Below are positions 8,266 to 16,114 of a DNA stretch of 35,526 nucleotides, one piece after another. Under the pieces are notes generated by a model that worked only from the letters and a program-made list of their open reading frames with translations, did not search any database and was not told the origin of the DNA. Source of the stretch: Pseudomonadota bacterium (GTDB lineage: Bacteria; Pseudomonadota; Gammaproteobacteria; Burkholderiales; Burkholderiaceae_B); the NCBI GenBank assembly GCA_023387815.1, contig JAEWHK010000035.1, positions 1 through 35,526 on the forward strand, given 5' to 3'. Each line of letters opens with the position of its first letter. Positions within the stretch are counted from its first letter, which is position 1. The position numbers and the translations under genes are program-made.

Positions 8266-8852
8266 CCTGCGCTCCGCTGCGTTTTCACGCCCACATCCAT
8301 GACTTTGCATGTGTCATTTTCAGTATCAAAGGCAAGACGCTCGGTCAGTGTCTCAAGCGCTCGGCCATACATATGCAGATGACGGATGTTGTCGTCTTCA
8401 ATGCGAACCGCGTGAATATCATCCGGAAGCAGGGCGATGCCATTGCCTGGCTCGACGGCCTGCATGCCTTTTTGAACAATGGTGGCGTGGCCAGGAACAC
8501 TGCCGTCATCGGTGCGTTCATAAAGATAGTTGCTTTCCACGCCCTCTACTGCAGCGATACAGGCCCAGGTCGTGTGATTGTGCGGCACGATTTTCTTTCC
8601 AGGTCTCATCACGTTCAGATACAGGGCATAGGAATTGTCTGGCTCTGCGTGGATCAAATATCGTGCCTGCAGCTCGTCACCCGTGGGTGCCGGATATTCC
8701 TGCTGGGCCCACCAGTCCTTGTGGGCGGCGATCTTTACCAATGCATCGCGTACCGTAGCCAGATTCTCGCGGTTCAGCTCGTCCTGCGTTGCATTCCTGG
8801 CAGTATCAATAAATTGCTGAATGGCTGCCTGTTTGTCGTCTCTTGATGTCAT
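8262..8852 (-). CDS. Thiol dioxygenase (cysteine dioxygenase family cupin)
   Basis: A 196-residue cupin of the cysteine dioxygenase (CDO_I) family, which adds O2 to a thiol to give a sulfinate using mononuclear Fe(II). Predicted iron ligands are His91 and His93 (PHNHTTW) and His147 (LLPDDIHAVR). Arg64 (QARYLIHAE) is a candidate for the carboxylate-binding arginine. By eye the C-terminal motif H158-x-H160-x-Y162 replaces the S-x-H-x-Y triad of mammalian CDO, and Cys98 falls where the mammalian cross-link cysteine lies (same spacing from the HxH motif). ATG 8852 has AGGAG seven bases upstream. It is the first gene of the operon and diverges from the LysR gene at 8995. The substrate could be cysteine, 3-mercaptopropionate or another thiol. 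Confidence 0.88.
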   Translation of the reverse strand: MTSRDDKQAAIQQFIDTARNATQDELNRENLATVRDALVKIAAHKDWWAQQEYPAPTGDELQARYLIHAEPDNSYALYLNVMRPGKKIVPHNHTTWACIAAVEGVESNYLYERTDDGSVPGHATIVQKGMQAVEPGNGIALLPDDIHAVRIEDDNIRHLHMYGRALETLTERLAFDTENDTCKVMDVGVKTQRSAG

Positions 8853-8994
8853 CTATTTCTCCTGTGATTTTTTCAAAGTATAGATATTCAAATCCATATT
8901 TACTAATTAGAAGTTCTTCGAAAGATATAAGCAGTGCTAATATGTTCACTATGAAACGCCCCATTTTTTCCTTCAAATTTCAAGGGTATTCCCT
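8853..8994. promoter_or_regulatory. Divergent promoter region of the sulfur operon and its LysR gene
   Basis: This AT-rich 142-bp interval must hold both promoters. On the minus strand a TATACT hexamer (8882-8877) fits a -10 box for the operon, with only a poor -35 (TTAGTA-like) about 18 bp upstream, as is usual for LysR-activated promoters. A TTCGAA-centred partial palindrome lies around 8912-8925. I cannot assign the operator with confidence. Confidence 0.4.
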
Positions 8995-9852
8995 ATGAAC
9001 AATCTTGATCTTGGGCTATTGCGCACTCTGGTTACTGTTGAGAAAACTAATACATTCTCGGGTGCAGCTCAGGCTCTGTTCAAGACGCAGTCGGCGATCA
9101 GTCAGCAGATGCAGCGCCTTCAGGAACAGATGGGATACCCCTTGTTTCAGAAGAAAGGCCGCAGACTGATTTTGACCACACAAGGCAAGCAGCTTGCCGA
9201 ATATGCGCGGCGCCTCCTCGCCATTAATGACGAGGTGCTTAGAACCGTGGGACAGCAGCAAATGGAAGGTCAGATACGGTTGGGTGCCACACTGGATGTT
9301 GCTGACACTATCCTGCCGCTCATGCTCACGTATATTGCAAGGCAGGCACCGCGGGTGAAGCTGGAAATCCAGGTGGGTAGAAGTCCTTCACTCATGACTT
9401 CGCTTGAATCCGGCGAAATTGATCTGACAATCTCTACTCGTGATGATCCAGCCCTGACCAGCTTTGTGCTGCGCACGTCACCCACGGCATGGGTATGTGC
9501 CGCCGATTTCCCGTTCAATCGTCGCGCACCACTGCCTTTGATTCTTGCTGATGAACCCAGTATTTTTCGTCGACTGGCGTTAACGGCTCTTGAAGGGACG
9601 CAAATCAAATGGCACATCAATTACCTGGCCCCTTCGCTGGTCGGGATCAAGGCAGCGGTACGCGCGGGTCTTGGTGTCACCGTGCGCAGTGTCGAGTTTC
9701 TGGGTCCGGACATGCGAGTGCTGGGAGAGGCAGAAGGGCTGCCTCCTTTACCTTTCGTCACGTATCGGCTGCTCGCCCGTCGCGATACCATTAGTCCGCT
9801 GACGTTGAATATCTACGAGATGCTGCGCACCCAGTTTGAATATGTAGATTGA
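8995..9852 (+). CDS. LysR-family regulator of the sulfur operon
   Basis: A 285-residue LysR-type regulator. The helix-turn-helix spans about residues 3-62 (NNLDLGLLRTLVTVEKTNTF, TQSAISQQMQRLQEQMG, QKKGRRLILTTQGKQLAEYA), followed by an effector domain from about 90 with the usual GLGVTVRSVE segment. ATG 8995 has AAGGG about nine bases upstream. It diverges from the thiol dioxygenase operon and is its likely activator. The gene's last codons (FEYVD and stop) fall inside the first copy of a 42-bp tandem duplication, so its C-terminus may have been altered by that event. Confidence 0.9.
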   Translation: MNNLDLGLLRTLVTVEKTNTFSGAAQALFKTQSAISQQMQRLQEQMGYPLFQKKGRRLILTTQGKQLAEYARRLLAINDEVLRTVGQQQMEGQIRLGATLDVADTILPLMLTYIARQAPRVKLEIQVGRSPSLMTSLESGEIDLTISTRDDPALTSFVLRTSPTAWVCAADFPFNRRAPLPLILADEPSIFRRLALTALEGTQIKWHINYLAPSLVGIKAAVRAGLGVTVRSVEFLGPDMRVLGEAEGLPPLPFVTYRLLARRDTISPLTLNIYEMLRTQFEYVD

Positions 9853-9919
9853 TAGAAATTGCAATTGTGGATCCATCTTGAAAATGCAGATTTAAAAATA
9901 TTGCAGTTGTGGATCCATC
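9836..9919. repeat. Diverged 42-bp tandem duplication
   Basis: Two head-to-tail copies, 9836-9877 and 9878-9919, match at 35 of 42 positions. The best-kept part is ATTGCARTTGTGGATCCATC, differing at one base. The first copy includes the final codons and stop of the LysR gene; the second is noncoding. A third copy is not recognisable. Confidence 0.8.
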
Positions 9920-10025
9920 CTGCCGATGGGTGCCCCAGTTCCACATTGGCCACAACCCAGGATTTCCGCTCAATGATTCGATAGCCGCCACCATCGGGAT
10001 TCGGCGCAGGTAAATAATTTCAGAT

Positions 10026-10076
10026 ATGATGTATTGCTTCAACGTTTACGCGCCCTGCGCTTGTGGTGTGTTGTGA
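10026..10076 (+). other. Possible 16-codon upstream ORF of the MATE gene
   Basis: ATG 10026 opens the short peptide MMYCFNVYAPCACGVL, ending at TGA 10074-10076. That stop overlaps the GTG 10073 proposed for the exporter (GTGA). The peptide has three cysteines. No good ribosome binding site precedes it, so it may be chance. Confidence 0.2.
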
Positions 10077-11461
10077 AAGCTGTCACGACTGTCAAAGAAG
10101 TTTCCTATTTGGCCTGGCCCCTTATATTGGTGCAGCTGGCTTCCATTGCGCTGACCACGACCGATCTGCTGATGATGGGGCTGATCGGTCCGACGGCGAT
10201 TGCCGCGGGCGGCATGGCCGTTACGCTTTTCGGTCTGCTGCGAACCTCCAGCGTCGGGTTCGTCACCCCCATGGGTAATCTGTTTGCCCAGACCTGGGCT
10301 GCAGGCGGTATCAGTGTGCGAACCCGCATGGCTTCTCAGGTACGACTGGGCCTAGTCCTGGCAACAGTGGCCGGCGCGTTGATGGTCATGCTTGTGCTGA
10401 TAGCGTTTCCTTATTTGCGCTATCTGGGTCAGGACCCTCAACTGCTGGATATGGGGTATTCGCTGTTGATTTTTCTTGCGCCCAGTCTGATTCCGCTACT
10501 GTGGCTGCAGGTATTGCGAAACGCCTCTGTGGCACTGAAACGACCAGGCCCCCTGATGCTCATTACCCTGACCGCGGTGCTGGTCAATATTGGTTTGAAT
10601 CTGCTGTTTATATTTGGCGTTGGAAGCTGGCCTGGCATGGGATTGCCTGGTGTCGGACTGGCCACCCTGTTTACCCAGACATTTATGGCCGTTGGATTTT
10701 ATGCATTGATACGTCGGGACAAACTGCTGGCGCCGGTTCTACGGCTGCCCACGCCACGCACGGTATCCTTGCGCTCCACGAAATCACGGTTGTTTATTCG
10801 CGATACGTTCAAACTGGGTCTGCCAACGGGCGCAGCCTACGCGAGTGAAGCGGGGTTTGTTTCTGTGCTGACGCTGGTTGCGGGCACGCTGGGGGCGGCC
10901 AGTCTGGCAGCGCACACACTGGCTTTCCAGTTTGTGAATATTGCATTCATGATTTCCATCGGGCTCTCGCACGCGGTTTCCATCCACATGAGCCATGCGT
11001 TGCCGCAGCGTGATACGGCGCGCCTGCGGGATCTGGCGCGCACGATTATCTGGATGGGTATTGTTGGCATGGGAATCGTAGCACTTCTCTATGTGACCAT
11101 CCCAGACACATTGATTGGACTTTTCCTGGATAAGAACGCAGCCAACGTGGAGGTTGTGCGCCATATCGCTGTTCCGCTACTGGCGCTGGCTGCCTTGTTG
11201 CAATTTGCTGACTGTCAGCAGAACCTGGCGGTAGGGGCAATGCGTGGCATTCTGAAGGCACGCGATACCTTTGTGCTGACTGTGCTTGGCTACTGGGCCA
11301 TCGGTGTTCCGGTCGTGCTGCTGTTTACCTATGTGTTTCACATGGGTGTATACGGGATCTGGCTGGGATTCTTCATTGGTCTGGCGGCAACGTCTTTACT
11401 TTTGTGGCGGCGGTTTTATTATTATGTTCGCAGGATGTCCCGGACGGGAAATCTGGTGTAG
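10073..11461 (+). CDS. MATE-family multidrug exporter
   Basis: A multidrug and toxic compound extrusion protein of the NorM/MatE family, exporting drugs or cations in exchange for Na+ or H+ across the inner membrane. About 12 hydrophobic segments are visible in two homologous halves (first half from EVSYLAWPLILVQLASIAL, second from about FKLGLPTGAAYASEAGF). The family features GFVTPMGNLFAQTWAAG and DCQQNLAVGAMRGILKARD are present. The start is uncertain: GTG 10073 gives 462 residues and a normal MATE N-terminus just before helix 1, while TTG 10034 would add 13 residues; neither has a good ribosome binding site. A short ORF ends in GTGA overlap with the GTG. The substrate is unknown. Confidence 0.88.
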   Translation: MKAVTTVKEVSYLAWPLILVQLASIALTTTDLLMMGLIGPTAIAAGGMAVTLFGLLRTSSVGFVTPMGNLFAQTWAAGGISVRTRMASQVRLGLVLATVAGALMVMLVLIAFPYLRYLGQDPQLLDMGYSLLIFLAPSLIPLLWLQVLRNASVALKRPGPLMLITLTAVLVNIGLNLLFIFGVGSWPGMGLPGVGLATLFTQTFMAVGFYALIRRDKLLAPVLRLPTPRTVSLRSTKSRLFIRDTFKLGLPTGAAYASEAGFVSVLTLVAGTLGAASLAAHTLAFQFVNIAFMISIGLSHAVSIHMSHALPQRDTARLRDLARTIIWMGIVGMGIVALLYVTIPDTLIGLFLDKNAANVEVVRHIAVPLLALAALLQFADCQQNLAVGAMRGILKARDTFVLTVLGYWAIGVPVVLLFTYVFHMGVYGIWLGFFIGLAATSLLLWRRFYYYVRRMSRTGNLV

Positions 11462-11543
11462 CACGGCGTTTGCTCCAGCACGCAAAATCCGCAGGAGCAC
11501 CGCTATAGCTACACGGTTATCAATATCACGTTGGATGTAGTGT

Positions 11544-11990
11544 ATGAATCAGAAATTCAGCAAAGAAGATGTCATGAAACGCGCACAAGGGATTCTGGAA
11601 CGACAGCCCTTCAGTGGCGTGTTAAAAACCAGCCTGCTAGATGCGGATACAGAGGGAAATTGTGCATTCCGGATTCCGATTCAGGAGAATCTGATGCAGC
11701 ATCTGGGCACGGTACATGGCGGTGTGCTGGGCTACGCAGCAGATACGGCACTGACTTTTTCAGCGGGGATTGCGTATGGCATCCCGGTTATCACATCTGA
11801 GTTCAAAATAAATTTTCTGCGACCCGCGACAGGGGAAGCGCTGATTGCACGAGGGTCCGTTGTTTACAAAGGTCGCACGCAGGCAGTGACGCGTTGTGAC
11901 GTGTTTGTGGAAAAAGACGGCGCGGAAAAGCTTTGCGCTACGGCGCAAGGAACAATCGTGGTATTGCCGCCGGCGGCGTCGGGTCAGTGA
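11544..11990 (+). CDS. PaaI-family hotdog thioesterase
   Basis: A 148-residue single hotdog-fold protein of the PaaI/YdiI acyl-CoA thioesterase group. The hallmark HLGTVHGGVLGYAADTALTF (HGG motif followed by the catalytic-region acidic residue) is present, with FKINFLRPATGEALIARG and the KGRTQAVTRCDVF strand. Such proteins hydrolyse acyl- or aroyl-CoA in the cytoplasm. ATG 11544 has only a weak GGATG-like ribosome binding site. It follows the MATE gene by 82 bp on the same strand and converges on mmsA; the specific acyl-CoA is unknown. Confidence 0.88.
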   Translation: MNQKFSKEDVMKRAQGILERQPFSGVLKTSLLDADTEGNCAFRIPIQENLMQHLGTVHGGVLGYAADTALTFSAGIAYGIPVITSEFKINFLRPATGEALIARGSVVYKGRTQAVTRCDVFVEKDGAEKLCATAQGTIVVLPPAASGQ

Positions 11991-12136
11991 CGGCGCGGCT
12001 GAGCTTGAATGCGGCCTCCGATCGGCACTGCTGTCTGGCAGAATTGAAGCAGACCGAAAGCCAATTTTGACAGGTTTGCGGCTTTGCATTTGGATGTTGA
12101 TCCTGACATAGCCGCGATCCATGTACAGTACGAAAT

Positions 12137-12165
12137 TGAGCCGGACTGTTTGTCAGCCCGGCTCA
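12137..12165. terminator. Possible bidirectional terminator hairpin
   Basis: TGAGCCGG (12137-12144) and CCGGCTCA (12158-12165) form a perfect 8-bp stem with a 13-base loop between the convergent thioesterase and mmsA genes. Neither side has a strong T-run: on the minus strand it is followed by AATTTCG. Its position favours a terminator, but the signal is incomplete. Confidence 0.4.
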
Positions 12166-12187
12166 TCACATCACATCACAATTGGAA

Positions 12188-13714
12188 TTATTTTGCCGTC
12201 GGCATGGCAAATTCGGCGCCTTTGGCAATACTTTGCGGCCAGCGCTGCATGATGGATTTCTGGCGGGTGTAGAAGCGCACACCTTCTTCTCCATAGGCAT
12301 GCATGTCGCCGAACAGGCTGCGTTTCCATCCGCCAAAACCGTGCCAGGCCATGGGAACCGGAATCGGTACATTGATACCTACCATGCCAACCAGTATACG
12401 GCGGGAGAATTCGCGCGCCGTATGTCCGTCGCTGGTAAAGCATGACACACCATTACCAAATTCGTGATCATTGATGAGCTGAATGGCTTCGCCCAGATCC
12501 TTGACGCGTATGCAGGCAAGCACGGGCCCGAATATCTCTTCCTTGTAGATCCGCATGTCCGGGGTGACATTGTCAAACAACGTACCGCCTGTGAAGAAGC
12601 CGTTTTCATTACCGGCAACTTTCAGGCCGCGTCCATCTACGACCAGCTTTGCGCCTTCCTTGACGCCAAGCTCGATATACGATTCGATTCGCTCCAGTGA
12701 CTGACGTGTCACGATAGGGCCCATTTCGGCCTTGGGATTCATGCCATCTGCAATAACCAGCTCTTTGGCTCTTTCGGATACCCGTTTAACAATTTCATCT
12801 GCAATATCGCCAACCAGAACTGCAACGGAAATGGCCATGCAGCGCTCGCCCGCGGAACCGTATGCAGCGCCGATAAGGGCGTCGACGGTACGATCAATAT
12901 CTGCATCAGGCATGACAACCATATGATTTTTCGCACCGCCCAGGGCTTGCACGCGTTTGCCAAAATGGGCAGCGCGCTCACTGATGTAATGGGCGATGGG
13001 CGTGGAGCCGACGAAGCTGACCGCGGCGACATCGGGGTGTTCCAGAATGGCATCGACAGCTGGCTTGCCGCCCTGGACGACGTTGAAGACGCCATCGGGC
13101 AGACCGGCTTCCTTGAAAAGGCGCGCAATAAAGAGAGAAGCACTCGGATCGCGCTCGCTGGGCTTGAGTACAAATGTATTACCGGCAGCGATCGCAACGG
13201 GGAACATCCAGCAAGGGACCATGCATGGGAAGTTAAATGGCGTGATGCCGGCGACTACGCCCAGTGGCTGGCGCATTGTCCAGTTGTCGATATCGGTGGA
13301 AACCTGATCGGTGTAATCCCCTTTGAGCAATTGAGGAATGCCGCAGGCAAATTCGATAATATCGATGCCGCGTGCGACCTCGCCCTGTGCATCTGAAAAT
13401 ACCTTGCCATGCTCGGCAGTAATGATGGCTGCCAATGCATCCGCGTTGTCATGCATCAGACCCAAAAAGCGGTTCATGATGCGTGCGCGACGAATGGGGG
13501 GAATGGCTGCCCAGTCTGGTGCAGCGGCTTTTGCGGCGCTCACGGCCTCGTTGACTTCATCTGCACCGCAAAGAACCACATGGCGCGCGATTTCGCCGGT
13601 AGCCGGGTTGTAAACAGGCTGTTTTTCGGCAGACTTGGGTGTGACGGGATTGCCATTAATGTAATTGACGACATCAGCACTATCGGTATAGGCCGCTGGG
13701 GTTTTTGCAGACAT
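12188..13714 (-). CDS. mmsA: Methylmalonate-semialdehyde dehydrogenase (CoA-acylating)
   Basis: Oxidises methylmalonate or malonate semialdehyde to propionyl- or acetyl-CoA with NAD+ and CoA, in valine, inositol or beta-alanine breakdown. The 508-residue protein has the aldehyde dehydrogenase blocks TPFNFP (158-163), KPSERDPSASL, SFVGSTPIAHYI and the MMSDH-specific QALGGAKNHMVVMPDADID. The nucleophile is Cys292 in YGSAGERCMAIS. Near the C-terminus are the EEIFGPVL and GGWKRSLFGD motifs. ATG 13714 has GAAGGAG six bases upstream; longer starts are not needed. No mmsB or other valine genes are adjacent; the divergent LysR gene is its likely regulator. Confidence 0.93.
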   Translation of the reverse strand: MSAKTPAAYTDSADVVNYINGNPVTPKSAEKQPVYNPATGEIARHVVLCGADEVNEAVSAAKAAAPDWAAIPPIRRARIMNRFLGLMHDNADALAAIITAEHGKVFSDAQGEVARGIDIIEFACGIPQLLKGDYTDQVSTDIDNWTMRQPLGVVAGITPFNFPCMVPCWMFPVAIAAGNTFVLKPSERDPSASLFIARLFKEAGLPDGVFNVVQGGKPAVDAILEHPDVAAVSFVGSTPIAHYISERAAHFGKRVQALGGAKNHMVVMPDADIDRTVDALIGAAYGSAGERCMAISVAVLVGDIADEIVKRVSERAKELVIADGMNPKAEMGPIVTRQSLERIESYIELGVKEGAKLVVDGRGLKVAGNENGFFTGGTLFDNVTPDMRIYKEEIFGPVLACIRVKDLGEAIQLINDHEFGNGVSCFTSDGHTAREFSRRILVGMVGINVPIPVPMAWHGFGGWKRSLFGDMHAYGEEGVRFYTRQKSIMQRWPQSIAKGAEFAMPTAK

Positions 13715-13808
13715 GAAAGCTCCTTCGGTTAGTTCACGAGTGCCTCCAGTATAGGAATGGTCACCGCAATCGATCAATACGCTAACCGTGGATTAATTGT
13801 TCAGAATA

Positions 13809-14753
13809 ATGGACAATAGGGGTATGAAAAATCTGAAAAATGAACCTCTTTGGTCCCATATTTACTGGCTGGGCATGCTCGACGTGGCCGGCAGCTATAC
13901 TGCTGCGGCGCAGCGCCTGGGAGTGAGTAAGGCCGCCATGAGCCAGCGCATCCAGGAACTGGAAAGTGCCCTGGGTATTGCACTTGTGCAGCGCACGACG
14001 CGGAGCGTTCGCCTGACGGAAGCCGGTCGCGAACTGGTTGCTGAAACGCGTAGCGGATTCAATGCCATCGAAACGGGCTGTGCCCGGATTCGCGAGTTGG
14101 CCGAGACGCCTCGTGGCACAATTCGACTGACCGCACCCGTGGCGCTCGCAAGACAGCAGATCATCCCGCGGCTGCCGGCCTTCATGCACCAGTATCCCAA
14201 AATCAGGATTGAAATTGAGCTGTCAGACCATATCAGCGCACTGGCTCAGGAGGGGTTCGATCTTGCCATTCGTCATTCGTCTACCGTGCCGGAAACCTAT
14301 GTGGCCTGGAAATTGTGCTCCACACGCACGCTGCTGCTGGCCAGCAGGGAGTATCTGAAAAAGCATCCGCAGCCCGCCAGGCCCGAGGATCTGGCAAATC
14401 ACAATTGTCTGACCTACCTGCGTTCCGGCGCGCAGCCGGCCTGGCATTTCGAAAGCCGCCGGTCGTCAGCAAGAAGAGTGAGTGTGCAGGTGAGCGGTTC
14501 ATTTGCGGCCAATAACAGTGAAACGTTAAGAGAAATGCTGCTGGCGCACCAGGGCATCGCGCTGGTACCGGATTTTTCCGCGGCAAGGGAATTGGAAGAC
14601 GGCAGGCTCGTGGAATTGTTGCCCCAATGGCGGTCAGTCAGTGTATTTGGCGAATCCATTTATGCTTTACGCCCCTACAGCCCGCATGTACCGGGCATTA
14701 TCCGCCTGCTGGTGAATTATCTTAAAACGTCGTTTGACGAGGCCTTTTTGTAG
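13809..14753 (+). CDS. LysR-family regulator divergent from mmsA
   Basis: A LysR regulator of about 314 residues. The helix-turn-helix covers about residues 15-70 (HIYWLGMLDVAGSYTAAAQR, VSKAAMSQRIQELESALG, VQRTTRSVRLTEAGRELV). The effector domain follows, with IRIEIELSDH and GIALVPDFSA segments. The wording of the HTH (AAMSQRIQELE, RTTRSVRLTEAG) is that of the large CrgA/DsdC-like LysR group common in this family. The start could be ATG 13809, ATG 13824 or TTG 13797; none has a good ribosome binding site. The 94-bp gap to mmsA contains a 7-bp inverted pair, CGGTTAG (13726-13732) and CTAACCG (13782-13788), which may be part of its operator. Confidence 0.88.
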   Translation: MDNRGMKNLKNEPLWSHIYWLGMLDVAGSYTAAAQRLGVSKAAMSQRIQELESALGIALVQRTTRSVRLTEAGRELVAETRSGFNAIETGCARIRELAETPRGTIRLTAPVALARQQIIPRLPAFMHQYPKIRIEIELSDHISALAQEGFDLAIRHSSTVPETYVAWKLCSTRTLLLASREYLKKHPQPARPEDLANHNCLTYLRSGAQPAWHFESRRSSARRVSVQVSGSFAANNSETLREMLLAHQGIALVPDFSAARELEDGRLVELLPQWRSVSVFGESIYALRPYSPHVPGIIRLLVNYLKTSFDEAFL

Positions 14754-14775
14754 CAAAAGTGCCCGGGCCCCGTGA

Positions 14776-14873
14776 AAAGGCCGGTGTGTAATGGGCCGCG
14801 AATAAAAGCCCGTGTGTAAAGGCCTGCGTGTAAAGGCATGTTTATAAAGGCATATTTATAAAGGCCTGTGTTT
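14776..14873. repeat. Seven-copy 14-bp tandem repeat
   Basis: Seven consecutive 14-base units beginning at 14776, 14790, 14804, 14818, 14832, 14846 and 14860. A consensus is AAAGGCCTGTGTGT; the second unit (AATGGGCCGCGAAT) is the most diverged and the fifth and sixth (AAAGGCATGTTTAT, AAAGGCATATTTAT) are closest to each other. It fills the gap between the LysR stop and the promoter region of the next Bug gene. It carries stop codons in the plus frames and is not coding. It looks like a small variable-number repeat. Confidence 0.88.
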
Positions 14874-14986
14874 TCGGTTGTTGTTTCATCGCGCGAAACG
14901 CCATTGCAAATAATGAAGCGACTATATACAGTTGCTCCCTCTAATTTACGTTTGCAATAAATCCAAATACAACGACGGAGACATCG

Positions 14987-15958
14987 ATGAAAACTGCTGC
15001 AAAAATTACACTTGCATTATCTTTTCTGGCGGCCGCGACATCCGCTTTCGCACAGGAATATCCCACTCGGCCGGTCAAACTGATTGTGCCATTCCCTCCG
15101 GGTGGCGGCACCGACTATATCGCCCGTGAACTCGCATTACAGATGGGCAAACAGAAAGGCTGGAACGTGGTTGTTGAGAATCGCCCCGGTGCGGGCGGTA
15201 GCGTGGGTCTGGCATCCGCCTCAAACGCCAGGCCGGACGGCTACACAATTGTGTTAGGGCAGACCAGTAATCTGGCCATTCTTCCTACGCTGCAACCGAA
15301 AATTCAATACGATCCCGTTAAGGACTTTATCCCGGTCGCACTGGTGGCGGACGGGCCGCTGGTATTGGTTGGACCCGCGCAGGCCAAGTATTCCAATGCA
15401 CAGGAATTTGTCCAGGCCGTTAATGCAGCACCCCCGAACAGTATGAACTTTGGTATTCCCGGTATCGGCACCGTTGCCCATCTGGCGTCGATTCTGTTCC
15501 AGCAGAAATCCGGTATCAAGATTGAAAACATCCCCTACAAGGGGGCCAATGACGGGATTCCGTCCTTGATCGGCAATCAGATCCAGGCATATATGTCCTC
15601 GGCTTCGACATTGTCTGGTGCGATTCAGGAAAAGCAGATCAAGGCATTGGCCGTGTCTTCTATGACTCGCCTGAAAACCCTGCCCGATGTCCCGACACTG
15701 GACGAGTCAGGATTCAAAGGTTTCAATGCGACGACCTGGTTTGGCATTCTGCTTCCCGCAGGTACGCCAGAACCGGTAGTTGATACGCTGAGCGATGCCG
15801 TGCAAACAGCAATGAAAGACAAGCATTTCCAGGAACAGATAGAAAAATCAGGTTCCATGGTTGTCGAGGGTGATAAAAGCACATTTGAGGAGAGGATCAA
15901 AACCGATGCTGTTATGTGGGCTGACGTCATCAAGAAGGCACATATCACTGCGAAGTAG
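14987..15958 (+). CDS. Bug/TctC-family periplasmic solute receptor
   Basis: A 323-residue solute receptor of the tripartite tricarboxylate transporter family. A signal peptide (about 22 residues ending AFA|QEYP) precedes the family opening YPTRPVKLIVPFPPGGGTDY, GGSVGLASASNARPDGYTIV and the later PDVPTLDESGFKGF block. ATG 14987 has GGAG about seven bases upstream. It stands alone: mmsA's LysR gene and a 14-bp repeat array lie upstream and cbpA downstream, with no transporter membrane subunits or enzymes attached, so its ligand cannot be inferred. Confidence 0.92.
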   Translation: MKTAAKITLALSFLAAATSAFAQEYPTRPVKLIVPFPPGGGTDYIARELALQMGKQKGWNVVVENRPGAGGSVGLASASNARPDGYTIVLGQTSNLAILPTLQPKIQYDPVKDFIPVALVADGPLVLVGPAQAKYSNAQEFVQAVNAAPPNSMNFGIPGIGTVAHLASILFQQKSGIKIENIPYKGANDGIPSLIGNQIQAYMSSASTLSGAIQEKQIKALAVSSMTRLKTLPDVPTLDESGFKGFNATTWFGILLPAGTPEPVVDTLSDAVQTAMKDKHFQEQIEKSGSMVVEGDKSTFEERIKTDAVMWADVIKKAHITAK

Positions 15959-16020
15959 AGAGGCGTGCACCGTATCGGGTGCGTGGCTTATTGCAGGCTC
16001 TGGCGCATAACATGGCACCT

Positions 16021-16054
16021 GTGATATTTCCTGATGCCGTGATATTTCCTGATG
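16021..16054. repeat. Direct repeat GTGATATTTCCTGATG, two perfect copies
   Basis: The 16-base sequence GTGATATTTCCTGATG occurs at 16021-16036 and 16039-16054, a period of 18 bp, about 60 bp upstream of cbpA. Just downstream, TAAAAT (16064-16069) is a possible -10 box, with the second copy supplying a weak -35 (GTGATA). It may be a regulatory element of cbpA-cbpM or a recent duplication. Confidence 0.75.
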
Positions 16055-16114
16055 AATAGTTGCTAAAATCAGTGGGACAGTTGTTCGTAAAGACATTCAT
16101 ACCGGCAGGTGCAG

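Noticed and set aside
9791..10042. Minus-strand open frame with an internal 14-residue repeat
   Set aside because: The peptide repeat only reflects the 42-bp DNA duplication, and most of the frame overlaps the LysR gene end.
14776..14873. Possible CRISPR array
   Set aside because: The units are 14 bp, abut without spacers and are degenerate; no cas genes are present.
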